The notes under the pieces were generated by a model. It made no database searches. It was not told the origin of the DNA and was given only the letters and a program-made list of their open reading frames with translations. Made by a program: the position numbers and the translations under genes. Shown one piece after another: positions 24,544 through 32,728 of a stretch of DNA of 34,400 bases. This stretch comes from Chitinophaga sp. GbtcB8 (lineage in GTDB: Bacteria; Bacteroidota; Bacteroidia; Chitinophagales; Chitinophagaceae), in the NCBI RefSeq assembly GCF_019091455.1, contig NZ_JAGXJN010000035.1:67442-101841 (forward strand), read 5' to 3'. The first letter of the stretch is position 1, and every line of letters begins with the position of its first letter.

Positions 24544-25090
24544 ATCACATCATATTCCATTTATACTCACTTGCTTTTGCTTATTGCTTTATCAGGTAGT
24601 AACTGGTTGTAACAGCAATAGCAACACATCCGTCCCTGGGCACAATAATGACAGTGACAAAACAATTGCCCCATCTGCTGATACTATCACACAAAAACAT
24701 GCAGCTGCAACAGATCAGCAAGGACTGGATGAATTTGTGGGTACATATACCTCTATTTGCAAGGGAGATAAAAATATTTATTTAACACTGGACATAACAA
24801 AGTCTGGTACTGAATACAACGTAATATTAAAAAGTTTTCCGGGGAACTATACACTGGTAACCGGTCCTCTGAAGCCTGATAATACAAACTTTGACCCACA
24901 GTTAAATGTTTGGGCTATTACAGATAACAAGAATTACACTTATGGGTTTGTATTCAATAAAAAGTATCTCGCAGAACTTTTCTCTGGGTGCTTAGTACTG
25001 GATAATGTAGACTACAAACCCACCATTAATAAATGTTTTATAGCAGACAAACAGGATAACATTGTCTTTTGCAAAAGCAAAAAGAAATAA
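24533..25090 (+). CDS. Lipoprotein with one copy of an unrecognised domain, candidate immunity protein
   Basis: A 185-residue exported protein. The frame starts with TTG at 24533 and overlaps the GH19 gene by 11 bases; no ATG is available before the signal sequence. A positively charged start and hydrophobic core end in VVTGC, a good lipobox with Cys26. A low-complexity linker rich in N, S, T and D leads to one domain (about 68-180) with EFVGTYTSICKG, GPLKPDNTNFDPQLNVWAI and YGFVFNKK. The same domain occurs twice in the next gene. The overlap and periplasmic location suggest protection against the wall-cleaving neighbour. I recognise no named family. Confidence 0.75.
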   Translation: MANRSHHIPFILTCFCLLLYQVVTGCNSNSNTSVPGHNNDSDKTIAPSADTITQKHAAATDQQGLDEFVGTYTSICKGDKNIYLTLDITKSGTEYNVILKSFPGNYTLVTGPLKPDNTNFDPQLNVWAITDNKNYTYGFVFNKKYLAELFSGCLVLDNVDYKPTINKCFIADKQDNIVFCKSKKK

Positions 25091-25093
25091 ACA

Positions 25094-26059
25094 ATGCAGG
25101 TGCTGAAACAACATACGGCCCATACAAAAAAACACCGTTACAGGAGCTTGATCTTGGTAATGCTTGCATTGAATTACTTCTCCACTTACTGCGCAGGTAA
25201 TGAATTAAATAATAAAAAGTCTGCTGATAATACCCAGGTGTTGCCTACAGTCAGTACGGCTCAATCTGTTGTCGCTACGGGCAATTCCGGTAACATTGCT
25301 GATTTTATAGGCAGCTTTCACGCGAATTGTGAAAATGCCACTGGTACTTATCTACAATTAGTACTTTCCAAAAAAGCAGCCGCTTATTTTATACAATTAA
25401 GCAAACACCCATCAGATGAAATTATTGTAGCAGGCACGCTAAAACCGGATTCTGCTTATTTTCTAAAGGAAGCAAATGTCTGGTCTGTGCAGGATAACCA
25501 GGGAAAACGTTATGCTTTTATATTTAATAAACGCGAGCAGGAACCTTGTGCACATGAAAACTGTCCGGGTTACATTACATTGATCAACCTGGATTATAAA
25601 AATATATTGGGTGACAATTGTTTTAATAAACGAGATTATCTCTTTTTTACAAGCACTACTGCAAAACTTAATCCCCCACCAGTACGCAAGGGTAGTTATA
25701 CCAAGGAGGTAGCGGCCTTACATCAGTATATTGGTAGTTATGAACTGGATAGCTTGGAAAACGCTGGCAAGGACTGCAAAGGATATTTATCATTAACGCA
25801 AAAGAACAAAGCATATCATTTACAGCTGCGTTTCCCTAAACTTTCACTTGCTGTAAGCGGTTTGCTGCAGCGGGATACCGTAAATTTTGATCCTGACTTT
25901 AATATATGGTCACTAAAAGACAAACAAAAACAGGTATATGCCTTTCAGTTTATGGCGGATCAGCCAAAACAGATCATTTTACTCAATGAGGATGCTAAGC
26001 TAATATTTGAAAGGACTTGTGTAGTAGGGAAAACAATACTTTTTACGAGGATAAATTAA
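25094..26059 (+). CDS. Exported protein with two copies of the same unrecognised domain
   Basis: A 321-residue protein starting three bases after the preceding stop. The N-terminus is basic (HTKKHRYRS) followed by a hydrophobic segment ending near CAG at about residue 35, so it is probably secreted or inserted; a proper lipobox is not seen. Domain 1 (about 70-190) has DFIGSFHANCEN, GTLKPDSAYFLKEANVWSV and YAFIFNKR. Domain 2 (about 210-320) has QYIGSYELDS, GLLQRDTVNFDPDFNIWSL and YAFQFMAD. Both align with the single domain of the upstream lipoprotein. Likely a duplicated, fused partner immunity protein; function unproven. Base composition is AT-rich compared with the T6SS core. Confidence 0.75.
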   Translation: MQVLKQHTAHTKKHRYRSLILVMLALNYFSTYCAGNELNNKKSADNTQVLPTVSTAQSVVATGNSGNIADFIGSFHANCENATGTYLQLVLSKKAAAYFIQLSKHPSDEIIVAGTLKPDSAYFLKEANVWSVQDNQGKRYAFIFNKREQEPCAHENCPGYITLINLDYKNILGDNCFNKRDYLFFTSTTAKLNPPPVRKGSYTKEVAALHQYIGSYELDSLENAGKDCKGYLSLTQKNKAYHLQLRFPKLSLAVSGLLQRDTVNFDPDFNIWSLKDKQKQVYAFQFMADQPKQIILLNEDAKLIFERTCVVGKTILFTRIN

Positions 26060-26096
26060 CATTCAACTAATTTCTTTGATCCAATAAATTATTTAT

Positions 26097-27950
26097 ATGG
26101 CACTTCAAACGCGCACCCAGATCAGCATCAGCGGACAGTCTGAAACGGCAATCAAAGATTTTCACCGCTTACAGCTTACGCAAAGCGTAAACGGCCATCA
26201 TTACTTTGAGCTGGTGGTTGATCCTGCCAGTTTGTTTGGTAAGGATAACGATGCCATTTCCAAAACAAAATCACTTATTGGTCAGCCCATCAATATCAGC
26301 ATAGAACAGGATTTTTCAGGTAAAGGCGGTAACCCGCTTCTGTTCAAAGGCATTGTAACCAACATTGCCACCGGCAAAAGAGGGGGCATTGCCCAGGCAG
26401 AGTGTATCATACGTGGTTACAGCCCTACCATTCTTCTGGATGATGATCCGCATATTGAAGCATATGAAGAGAAAACACTGGCGGATATTGCTAATAACCT
26501 GCTGGGACAATATGGCCGTTCGGGGATGAAGAACAATGTAAAACCGGTACATACCAACCCTATCCCCTACATTGTACAATATAAGGAAAACACTTACCGC
26601 TTTCTACAACGCCTGGCCAACCGCTTTGGCGAATGGTTTTATTACAACGGCACAGAGCTGGTGTTTGGGCAATCATCAGCAGGCAACTCCTTATTATTAA
26701 AATACGGAGTAGACCTTTCCTCTTATTCAATTGAGCTGAACACCGTACCTACCAACAGCCGTTATGTTGGCTTGGATTATTACAAAGACAGCCTGGTAGA
26801 AAACAGTACGAATGCACATAGTATTAACGGAAACGATTATACGCAGCACCTGACTAAAGTGAGTGATTCTTTATTTGCCAAACAGGCTACTTATAAGATC
26901 AATGAAGCTTTAGGCCGGCAATCTGATAAAGAGATTGAATACATCACCAAGTTGTCCAAGAAAAACAAAGTGGCTGGCATGGTGCAGTTAAAAGGTTATA
27001 GCGACAATACGGGTTTACAGGTTGGTAATACTGTAGAAGTACAGGAAGCCTTTTTGCAGGACCAGAACCGCGGCAAATATGTAGTAACTGCTGTAACACA
27101 TTATTGTACCGGCAACGGCAATTATGAAAATGAATTTAACGCTATCCCGGAAGAAGTGGCAGCGCCGCTGGTACGGATGGATAACCATCCTTTCTGTGAA
27201 GCACAATCTGCTACGGTACTGGAAAATAATGACCCGGAAGGGCTGGGACGTATCAGGGCCCGTTTCCGCTGGCAGCAAACCGGTCAAACACCCTGGATCC
27301 GCGTAATATCCGCATCCGGCGGAGGCGATAAAGGCCTTTTTATAATACCTGAAAAAGGTGAGGAAGTAATTATAGATTTTGAAGGCGGTAACCCTGAGCT
27401 ACCTTTTGTAATAGGTACCACTTATAATGGGAAAGCCAAGAGTAGCTTTGGTAATTCCGGTAATGATGTAAAAGCGCTAAAAACCCGCAGTGGCAACATT
27501 ATTAAGCTGGACGACGCTACCGGCAGTATCTCTGTTACCGATAAAAACGGCAGTACAATGGCCATGGATGGTTCCGGTAATATTACCGTGCAATCTCAAA
27601 CACTGGTAACTGTAAAAACGGATGATAAGATCGTGGTGGATGCACCGAACAAAATAGAGTTTCTTTCAAAAGAAATACATATCAAAGGCACTGAAAAAGT
27701 GGTCATAGGAGAAGGTGCGGCCAAAATAACGGTGGATAATACTGCTAATAAAATTACATCTGCTGCTGATATGATCAAGGCTACAGCCGATACGCTTCAT
27801 GAACTGCTCTGTAGCGCTAATATGAAGCTAACTGCAGATCATTGTGAAGCAAAAGGTAATACCAAAATGGACATTACCAGTACCGCTATAAAAATGGCCG
27901 GCAGCGCAACAGCTGATATTAATGGAGGAGCGCTCAATCTTAACTGTTAG
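26097..27950 (+). CDS. vgrG: T6SS tip protein VgrG (TssI)
   Basis: A 617-residue spike protein that caps the tube. The gp27-like base covers about 1-360 (start MALQTRTQISISGQ, with LANRFGEWFYYNGTELVFGQ). The gp5-like OB fold is at about 365-455, with GLGRIRARFRWQQTGQTPW, GGDKGLFIIPEKGEEVIIDF and ELPFVIGTTYNG. From about 470 a repetitive beta-helix needle follows (GNIIKLDDATGSISVTDKNG and after). It ends INGGALNLNC with no added toxin domain, so effectors must bind separately. It follows the two-domain gene by 37 bases and ends with a one-base overlap into the next gene. Confidence 0.93.
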   Translation: MALQTRTQISISGQSETAIKDFHRLQLTQSVNGHHYFELVVDPASLFGKDNDAISKTKSLIGQPINISIEQDFSGKGGNPLLFKGIVTNIATGKRGGIAQAECIIRGYSPTILLDDDPHIEAYEEKTLADIANNLLGQYGRSGMKNNVKPVHTNPIPYIVQYKENTYRFLQRLANRFGEWFYYNGTELVFGQSSAGNSLLLKYGVDLSSYSIELNTVPTNSRYVGLDYYKDSLVENSTNAHSINGNDYTQHLTKVSDSLFAKQATYKINEALGRQSDKEIEYITKLSKKNKVAGMVQLKGYSDNTGLQVGNTVEVQEAFLQDQNRGKYVVTAVTHYCTGNGNYENEFNAIPEEVAAPLVRMDNHPFCEAQSATVLENNDPEGLGRIRARFRWQQTGQTPWIRVISASGGGDKGLFIIPEKGEEVIIDFEGGNPELPFVIGTTYNGKAKSSFGNSGNDVKALKTRSGNIIKLDDATGSISVTDKNGSTMAMDGSGNITVQSQTLVTVKTDDKIVVDAPNKIEFLSKEIHIKGTEKVVIGEGAAKITVDNTANKITSAADMIKATADTLHELLCSANMKLTADHCEAKGNTKMDITSTAIKMAGSATADINGGALNLNC

Positions 27951-28510
27951 TGAACCGGACTTTATTAATAGGGAGCTTTTTACTGTCACTTGCCTGTAAT
28001 AATAACACAACTGAAAATAACAGTGCAACTGATACAATAAAGGTTGCGGTTGCTGCTAGTCAACCTCCTGCAAATGATACTGCTGCTTTCTGGGCAGGAT
28101 TTCAGCAAGCGTTGCAGGAAAAAAATGATGATAAGCTGATTATGCTTACTTATTTTCCCCTATCCGGTATAACTCCTTTTCTGGATACCGATAAGCCGGC
28201 GCCAGCTGCTGGTGGAGATACGGCGCAATTTATAACTGCCTTGCCTGTTATACTAAACAAAGCGCTTAGAAACCAGGTTCTTATTACACCCTGGGACAGC
28301 TTATGGGTAATAACACCTGCGGACTTTGAACAGCAGGTAACGGGTGGCCAAACCTTGCTACCGGTTATTGATCCGGGCACCAATTTGCGCTTATGTTATG
28401 CGCAATGGGCAGGAGATGACGGCAAAGAAACAAACCAGGCCCTTGTTTTTGGCAGAGTAAAAGGTGAGTACAAACTTTGCGGCATCACATGGAAAGGAGG
28501 CATTTATTAA
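27950..28510 (+). CDS. Lipoprotein of unknown function after vgrG
   Basis: A 186-residue protein starting at GTG, whose first base is the last base of the vgrG stop (TAG/GTG), a sign of translational coupling. The N-terminus MNRTLLIGSFLLSLAC is a lipoprotein-type signal with Cys16 followed by NNNTTENN; the residue at -3 is Ser, so the lipobox is relaxed. The mature part starts with AFWAGFQQALQEKNDDKLIM, a pattern of helix and FWxxF seen in NTF2-like folds, then FPLSGITPFLD and LCYAQWAGDDGKETNQ. It may be a second immunity protein or a cell-surface accessory; no family is recognised with confidence. Confidence 0.75.
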   Translation: MNRTLLIGSFLLSLACNNNTTENNSATDTIKVAVAASQPPANDTAAFWAGFQQALQEKNDDKLIMLTYFPLSGITPFLDTDKPAPAAGGDTAQFITALPVILNKALRNQVLITPWDSLWVITPADFEQQVTGGQTLLPVIDPGTNLRLCYAQWAGDDGKETNQALVFGRVKGEYKLCGITWKGGIY

Positions 28511-28525
28511 TTTAGAACTGTTAAC

Positions 28526-29905
28526 ATGAACGAACACAATCCCATAGCATTTGAGCTGAACAAGATACAACGCGCATGGCTGAAAGAGGTGGCTAAAAAC
28601 CCGCAGCTGCGCGTAGTGAGGTTGGTTATTAAACCAGAAGAAGCCCGCGTATACGAAGGTTTCTGCAAACTGGAATCGTCGCCACACGGGCAAATGCCGG
28701 AAGTGTTTGTAACCCACCTCACCAATTTTGAAGATGAGGATACTTTCAGCGCAGCCATTATAAAAGACTGGCTGGAAACTTTTGATAACAGCGCCGCCCT
28801 GATGGAAGAGCTGCAAAAAAGAAATGCTGCTTTTACCTGGAACCCGAAAGCCTACCAACAGGCTTTGGAACACGGCAATGGCCAACCGCTGGATGATACG
28901 CTGCTGCGCATGCTGAATGAATTTAAACAGGCCCTGCCCAGGGAGGAAGCGGATAAACAGCTGGTGCTAGCCGTGCTGCCCAGGCAGGTAAGCCACATGC
29001 GCGGCCTGAAGAACTGGCTTACCAATATGCTGAAAAAGGGCATACCGGCAGGTATAAAGCTGCTGATGTTTGACCACGTAGGCAACGAACAATTAGCGAT
29101 CCAGGAACGGCTGTTCCCCGGACAAATGCACTCCATGCATGTACCCCTTGAGCTGCAAAATGCCATACAAAAACTGGCCAAAAGCGGTAACCCCAATGAT
29201 CCTGAAATAGCGCTGCGCCGCTGTATGTTTGAAATGGGCGATGCATTGAAAGCAAAAGACATTAAACGCCTGCATGAGTGGGGGCAAAAAGCGCTGGACT
29301 ATACACAAAAAAGTGGCAATAAAGGGTTATTTGCCACCGCGCATATTATGTATGCCGGCATGCTGTTCTACTTTAAACGCGATCCGCAATTACCTGTATT
29401 GTTAGAGCGCGGTATGCGCATTTCCAAACAGGGCATGCAGCAGGGCGATGTTGCCTGCCTGCCTTTAATGGTACAGTTTTACGGCTACCATGGCGCCTAT
29501 GCGCAAATACGCAGGAACTTTGATGAGGCCATTGAATGGTTCATTAAACAGGCTAAGCTGGCCCAGGAGCATCAATTTAACCAGCAGGCTATGAACGGCT
29601 GGTACCAGGCAGCAGAGTTATGCCGCCGCAAAAATACCGGCCGTTATTACATGGTGCTGGAAGAGGCCTACCTGGCAGGTTTAAGCCTGCAGGATGAGGA
29701 GATCAGCACCTCCGTATATATTTACCTGCTGCGGGATTACTATGATTATGTGCACAATAAAAAGATCCAGGATACTATCCAGAAAATTGATGAAAAAATG
29801 GGCCGCCTTTTCGGTGACAACTGGAAAGAGGAAATAGACCGCATCCGCAAAACCCGCGCACCTTTAATGATGCCCCCGCAAACAATGGATATGGAGGAGG
29901 CGTAA
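28526..29905 (+). CDS. Soluble helical (TPR-like) protein ending the cargo operon, candidate effector adaptor
   Basis: A 459-residue cytoplasmic protein without signal or membrane segments. The N-terminal 130 residues form a mixed domain with KIQRAWLKEVAKNPQLRVVR and PEVFVTHLTNFEDEDTF. The middle (about 135-220) contains LVLAVLPRQVSHMRG and KLLMFDHVGNEQLA. From about 230 the protein is all helical with TPR-like pairs: RRCMFEMGDALKAKDIKRLH, NFDEAIEWFIKQAKLAQEHQ and GRYYMVLEEAYLAGLSLQD. It starts 15 bases after the preceding lipoprotein. Position after vgrG resembles that of adaptors that load effectors on VgrG in other T6SSs, but no sequence family is recognised. Confidence 0.75.
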   Translation: MNEHNPIAFELNKIQRAWLKEVAKNPQLRVVRLVIKPEEARVYEGFCKLESSPHGQMPEVFVTHLTNFEDEDTFSAAIIKDWLETFDNSAALMEELQKRNAAFTWNPKAYQQALEHGNGQPLDDTLLRMLNEFKQALPREEADKQLVLAVLPRQVSHMRGLKNWLTNMLKKGIPAGIKLLMFDHVGNEQLAIQERLFPGQMHSMHVPLELQNAIQKLAKSGNPNDPEIALRRCMFEMGDALKAKDIKRLHEWGQKALDYTQKSGNKGLFATAHIMYAGMLFYFKRDPQLPVLLERGMRISKQGMQQGDVACLPLMVQFYGYHGAYAQIRRNFDEAIEWFIKQAKLAQEHQFNQQAMNGWYQAAELCRRKNTGRYYMVLEEAYLAGLSLQDEEISTSVYIYLLRDYYDYVHNKKIQDTIQKIDEKMGRLFGDNWKEEIDRIRKTRAPLMMPPQTMDMEEA

Positions 29906-29992
29906 GCATTGAATTTTAATCCCTGAATCAGCTGCAACCCCATTGCAAAAAATAATTTCCTACTAATCCTGTAGACTAATGGGATTATTCCC

Positions 29993-30000
29993 TATATTTG
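29993..30000 (+). promoter_or_regulatory. -7 box of the peroxiredoxin-like gene
   Basis: TATATTTG is a full match to TAnnTTTG, 32 bases before the ATG at 30032. A TTG about 20 bases upstream is not present (CCTGTAG there), so the -33 element is weak. It suggests this gene is separate from the cargo operon. Confidence 0.5.
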
Positions 30001-30031
30001 CTCCACCAACCAACGTAAAAACATTTAGCTT

Positions 30032-30640
30032 ATGTCTATCACCTACAGATACGCAGATATTCCGCTGGAAACTCTTCCGGAAAGGTTTAACGCCCCTACC
30101 CTGCGCCGTAACAAGCTGGCGCCGCTGCACACCGGTGATGTAACTCCTGACTTCAGCCTGCCTGCTGCACAGGTGATCAATGCTGCCGGCCTGCCGGAAG
30201 ATATCCATGGCCGCTCCCGTCCATTGGTAGTAGCTTTTATCTCTTTCCACTGGAATGGTTATGCTGAAAAACGCCTGCAGGAGCTGCGTGATCTCTATGC
30301 TGATATCCAGGTAATGGGTGGTGATCTGCTGGTACTGAGTGATGAGGACAACACTTTCTTTAATATCCTGGCCAATAAACAGCCTGTGCCTTTCCCTGTA
30401 GTATGGGACCGCCAGCATAAGATTGCCAGCCAGTTTGGTATTTACTCTACTACTGATCCCATCTGGGACCGCATTTCCGGTGTTAATGAAGATGTGCCTA
30501 CTCCCGGTATATTTGTGCTGAACCCGAATGGTAAGATCGTGTTTGACAGCATTGATCTGTACTTTGAAAAGAATATACCTGTGCGCGATCTGCTGTCTGC
30601 CGTATATACAGCCGGTCATAAAACCGAAAAAGCAGCCTGA
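30032..30640 (+). CDS. Peroxiredoxin/AhpC-like protein lacking all cysteines
   Basis: A 202-residue protein with a thioredoxin-like plan: GDVTPDFSLPAA (35-46), a strand LVVAFISF, then HWNGYAEKRLQEL (73-85), GGDLLVLSDE, FPVVWDRQHKIASQFGIYS and TPGIFVLNPNGKIVFDSID. In related AhpC-like proteins the active site reads WCPYC; here Trp74 is followed by N-G-Y-A, and no cysteine occurs anywhere in the protein. It therefore cannot work as a thiol peroxidase and may be structural or regulatory. It has its own promoter and no obvious tie to the T6SS beyond proximity. Confidence 0.75.
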   Translation: MSITYRYADIPLETLPERFNAPTLRRNKLAPLHTGDVTPDFSLPAAQVINAAGLPEDIHGRSRPLVVAFISFHWNGYAEKRLQELRDLYADIQVMGGDLLVLSDEDNTFFNILANKQPVPFPVVWDRQHKIASQFGIYSTTDPIWDRISGVNEDVPTPGIFVLNPNGKIVFDSIDLYFEKNIPVRDLLSAVYTAGHKTEKAA

Positions 30641-30657
30641 TAATTTACCTGCGCTAC

Positions 30658-30687
30658 TTTGCTATAGCGGATGAATAGTTATATTTA
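30658..30687 (+). promoter_or_regulatory. Candidate promoter of the small membrane protein gene
   Basis: TTTG (30658-30661), 18 bases, TATATTTA (30680-30687), one mismatch from TAnnTTTG; the start codon is 18 bases further. Confidence 0.45.
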
Positions 30688-30705
30688 TCCTTCAATCTAT
30701 AGCGC

Positions 30706-30975
30706 ATGAATAACCCATCCTCTACCCCGCCATCCTCCGGTACTTCCTCCTGGGGCCAGGTTCTTGGATCTGCTGTTGTAGCCGCCATTGGATTTGGTTT
30801 TGCCGTTTACCGTTACATACAATTTTCCGGCGCTGCTTCCGGCATCCGTTTAAGCAGGCTGGAAAGGCCTATTTACCGGCTGGCTGGCAAATGGGGCCTT
30901 ATTGTTATATTCCTGATCATGGGAATATGGGGCGCCTATGCAACGCTGAAACATTTCAGGCAGCTGAAAAAATAA
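30706..30975 (+). CDS. Small inner-membrane protein, unknown function
   Basis: An 89-residue protein with an S/P/T-rich start (MNNPSSTPPSSGTSSWGQ) and two predicted membrane helices. The first is near 18-38 (LGSAVVAAIGFGFAVYRYI) and the second near 64-82 (LIVIFLIMGIWGAYATL). A basic loop between them contains RLSRLERPIYRLAGKWG. The basic C-terminus is HFRQLKK. A promoter-like pair upstream and normal amino-acid make-up support it as a real gene. No family is recognised. Confidence 0.65.
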   Translation: MNNPSSTPPSSGTSSWGQVLGSAVVAAIGFGFAVYRYIQFSGAASGIRLSRLERPIYRLAGKWGLIVIFLIMGIWGAYATLKHFRQLKK

Positions 30976-30984
30976 CAGCGGCAT

Positions 30985-32244
30985 TTACCGCTTCTCTACC
31001 TTTATTACCGGCGGGTGTGCCAGGTCGTCCCAAAGCGCATCTGCTTCTGCTACCGTAATATCATTGTTATACACCAGTATGCGGTACTTTAACGTGTATT
31101 CCTTCCCGTAAGTAAGCAGCCAGGGTTTCATTTTAGTGGGGCTAAAGTTCACGAACAGCTCCCCTCTTTCCATATTCTCCGCCCACACCCGAACAGGCTC
31201 CGGTGAATCGTAGTTGGCCGGATAAGAGAGCACCAGCATGCCGGCACGGCCCTTACTGGTTTCGCCGGTTACTTTGATCCAGCGGGCACGGGTACTGTCT
31301 GCATCCTTACGGGTGCGGCCTTCGGAGGTAAGCACCTGGCTGGTAGCATTGGTCCATTCGGGAGTAGCGCGGAAACCAAAGCCGCCACCATAGCGGTATT
31401 GCAGCAGCAATAAAGGGCTTTGCCCCGCACAGCTGTAAATAGAGGTCATATCCCATACACGGCGGCGGCCGCCGGCCAATGCAGGATAGGTACGTATATC
31501 CCATACTTCGTTTAAAGCTACTTTTTCGGCACCACCTGTTTTCAATACCACATGCTCCTGCAGCGCTTTAAAACCGCCCCACACCGGGCCCTGTGTTTTG
31601 GAAAGAAAACCGGTAAAACGTACGGTGCCCTGTTTCTCTTTCAGGTTCCAGAAATCTACCTGTTTGCCTTCAAACTCTGTATGTGTCCAGGGATTCCAGA
31701 TGCCCACATGGTGCCAGTGATCTTTGGGATGAATGTTTGTAAGCACCGCCCCGTTAGGCGCCCATAAGGGATGAATAAACCCGCTGCGTTTATAAGCGCT
31801 GTCAATACCTGCAGGCGGGTATACCATGGCGTAATTGTATTGTAAAATAGGCTGGCTGCCTTCCTGCAGGCGGATGGTGCCTTCCTGGTCAATGGCCTCT
31901 ATGGTTGATTTAAAGTTCCAGTGTGCATCTCCTTTCTGCAATTCAAATATGCGCTGGGTATTGGGTGCGCTGGTACCGGAAAGTATCCACCACAGGCGGC
32001 GCTGGTAACCTGCTTCTATTTGAAAAGGTACATTAATGCGCTGGGTACCTTTAATTTCTACGAGTGTGAAAAGACTGTCGGCCACCGCCGTTATATCATC
32101 CAGCGTAATGGATACAGGCGTATGATCGCGTTTATACTTGCCGGCATCAACTACAATACGGGCAATGGTTTGAGCCTGGGTTGTCATCATAAGACCGGAA
32201 AATACAACAGTGAGCAGTATAGTGTAAACAGATAGTTTTTTCAT
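30985..32244 (-). CDS. Secreted PmoA-like (DUF6807-type) protein
   Basis: A 419-residue protein with a clear signal peptide (MKKLSVYTILLTVVFSG, end TQAQ). The beta-rich body contains YNYAMVYPPAGID, the segment HPLWAPNGAVLTNIHPKDHW, then GIWNPWTHTEFEGKQVDFWN. The HP...G...HHxGxW pattern is typical of the PmoA family (Pfam 'methane oxygenase PmoA'), common in Bacteroidota beside sugar-degradation genes; the family name is historical and the activity is unknown. Further blocks are GYRFGGGFGFRAT-like (YRYGGGFGFRATPEWTNA) and RAGMLVLSYPANYDSPEPVR. The gene is convergent with the small membrane protein, nine bases away. Confidence 0.8.
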   Translation of the reverse strand: MKKLSVYTILLTVVFSGLMMTTQAQTIARIVVDAGKYKRDHTPVSITLDDITAVADSLFTLVEIKGTQRINVPFQIEAGYQRRLWWILSGTSAPNTQRIFELQKGDAHWNFKSTIEAIDQEGTIRLQEGSQPILQYNYAMVYPPAGIDSAYKRSGFIHPLWAPNGAVLTNIHPKDHWHHVGIWNPWTHTEFEGKQVDFWNLKEKQGTVRFTGFLSKTQGPVWGGFKALQEHVVLKTGGAEKVALNEVWDIRTYPALAGGRRRVWDMTSIYSCAGQSPLLLLQYRYGGGFGFRATPEWTNATSQVLTSEGRTRKDADSTRARWIKVTGETSKGRAGMLVLSYPANYDSPEPVRVWAENMERGELFVNFSPTKMKPWLLTYGKEYTLKYRILVYNNDITVAEADALWDDLAHPPVIKVEKR

Positions 32245-32334
32245 ACGTGGGTGTTTGTTCTAGGTCAACGGTTAACGGTAGCGTTTAATCGACATCCATT
32301 AAAAATAGGTAATCCCTGCCGCCTAAGCAAGTAT

Positions 32335-32342
32335 AAAATTTG
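32335..32342 (+). promoter_or_regulatory. Possible -7 box of the small gene at 32376
   Basis: AAAATTTG differs from TAnnTTTG at one base and is followed by TACCTTAG, a common start-site context in Bacteroidota. It overlaps by one base a TATACTTG on the minus strand (32328-32335) that could serve the PmoA-like gene. Confidence 0.3.
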
Positions 32343-32375
32343 TACCTTAGCACGAAATCCATATCTGCATCATAC

Positions 32376-32645
32376 ATGAAAGTACCACCTTCACCTAAAC
32401 ATCCCACAGGCCCGTTACAATTAACAGGCAAGCTGGAGCTCCGTACTTTCTATGCTAATACCAAACGCAGTTTCACAGGCATTTACCTGGTGTCAGATAT
32501 CGGCACTTTCCTGATACGGCCTGCCAGACAACCGGTAACCGGCACTAATCCGCTGCAGCCTTTATTGGGCAAAATGATCACCGCTACAGGACAGATAAAA
32601 CATGAAGTATTCCTGGCAGAGCAGCTGAAAGTAGTGGAAGAATAG
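32376..32645 (+). CDS. Small conserved-looking protein, unknown function
   Basis: An 89-residue soluble protein starting MKVPPSPKHPTGPLQL. The body is beta-rich: GKLELRTFYANTKRSFTGIY, LVSDIGTFLIRPARQPV and KMITATGQIKHEVFLAEQ, which would fit a small barrel such as an OB fold. The upstream in-frame TTG at 32340 is rejected because it falls in the likely promoter. A strong hairpin follows 30 bases after the stop. No family is recognised. Confidence 0.65.
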   Translation: MKVPPSPKHPTGPLQLTGKLELRTFYANTKRSFTGIYLVSDIGTFLIRPARQPVTGTNPLQPLLGKMITATGQIKHEVFLAEQLKVVEE

Positions 32646-32672
32646 TACTTACTACATCATATTAATATCAAC

Positions 32673-32710
32673 AAAAAGCCCTGACTGGATAACCAATCAG
32701 GGCTTTCTTA
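32673..32710. terminator. Bidirectional terminator between the small gene and the epimerase
   Basis: AAAGCCCTGA (32675-32684) pairs with TCAGGGCTTT (32697-32706), extended by TGG/CCA after one mismatch to an ATAA loop. AAAAA on the left serves minus-strand transcripts and TTTCTT on the right serves plus-strand transcripts of the two convergent genes. Confidence 0.8.
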
Positions 32711-32728
32711 TACGCAATAATCTATTGA

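Noticed and set aside
26097..27950. Toxin domain fused to VgrG
   Set aside because: The protein ends with the beta-helix repeat and NGGALNLNC; nothing follows the needle.
7791..29905. Reading the locus as a prophage or tailocin
   Set aside because: tssH/ClpV, TssK, TssN and TssO are specific for T6SS, and there are no tail-tape, fibre, holin or lysis genes.
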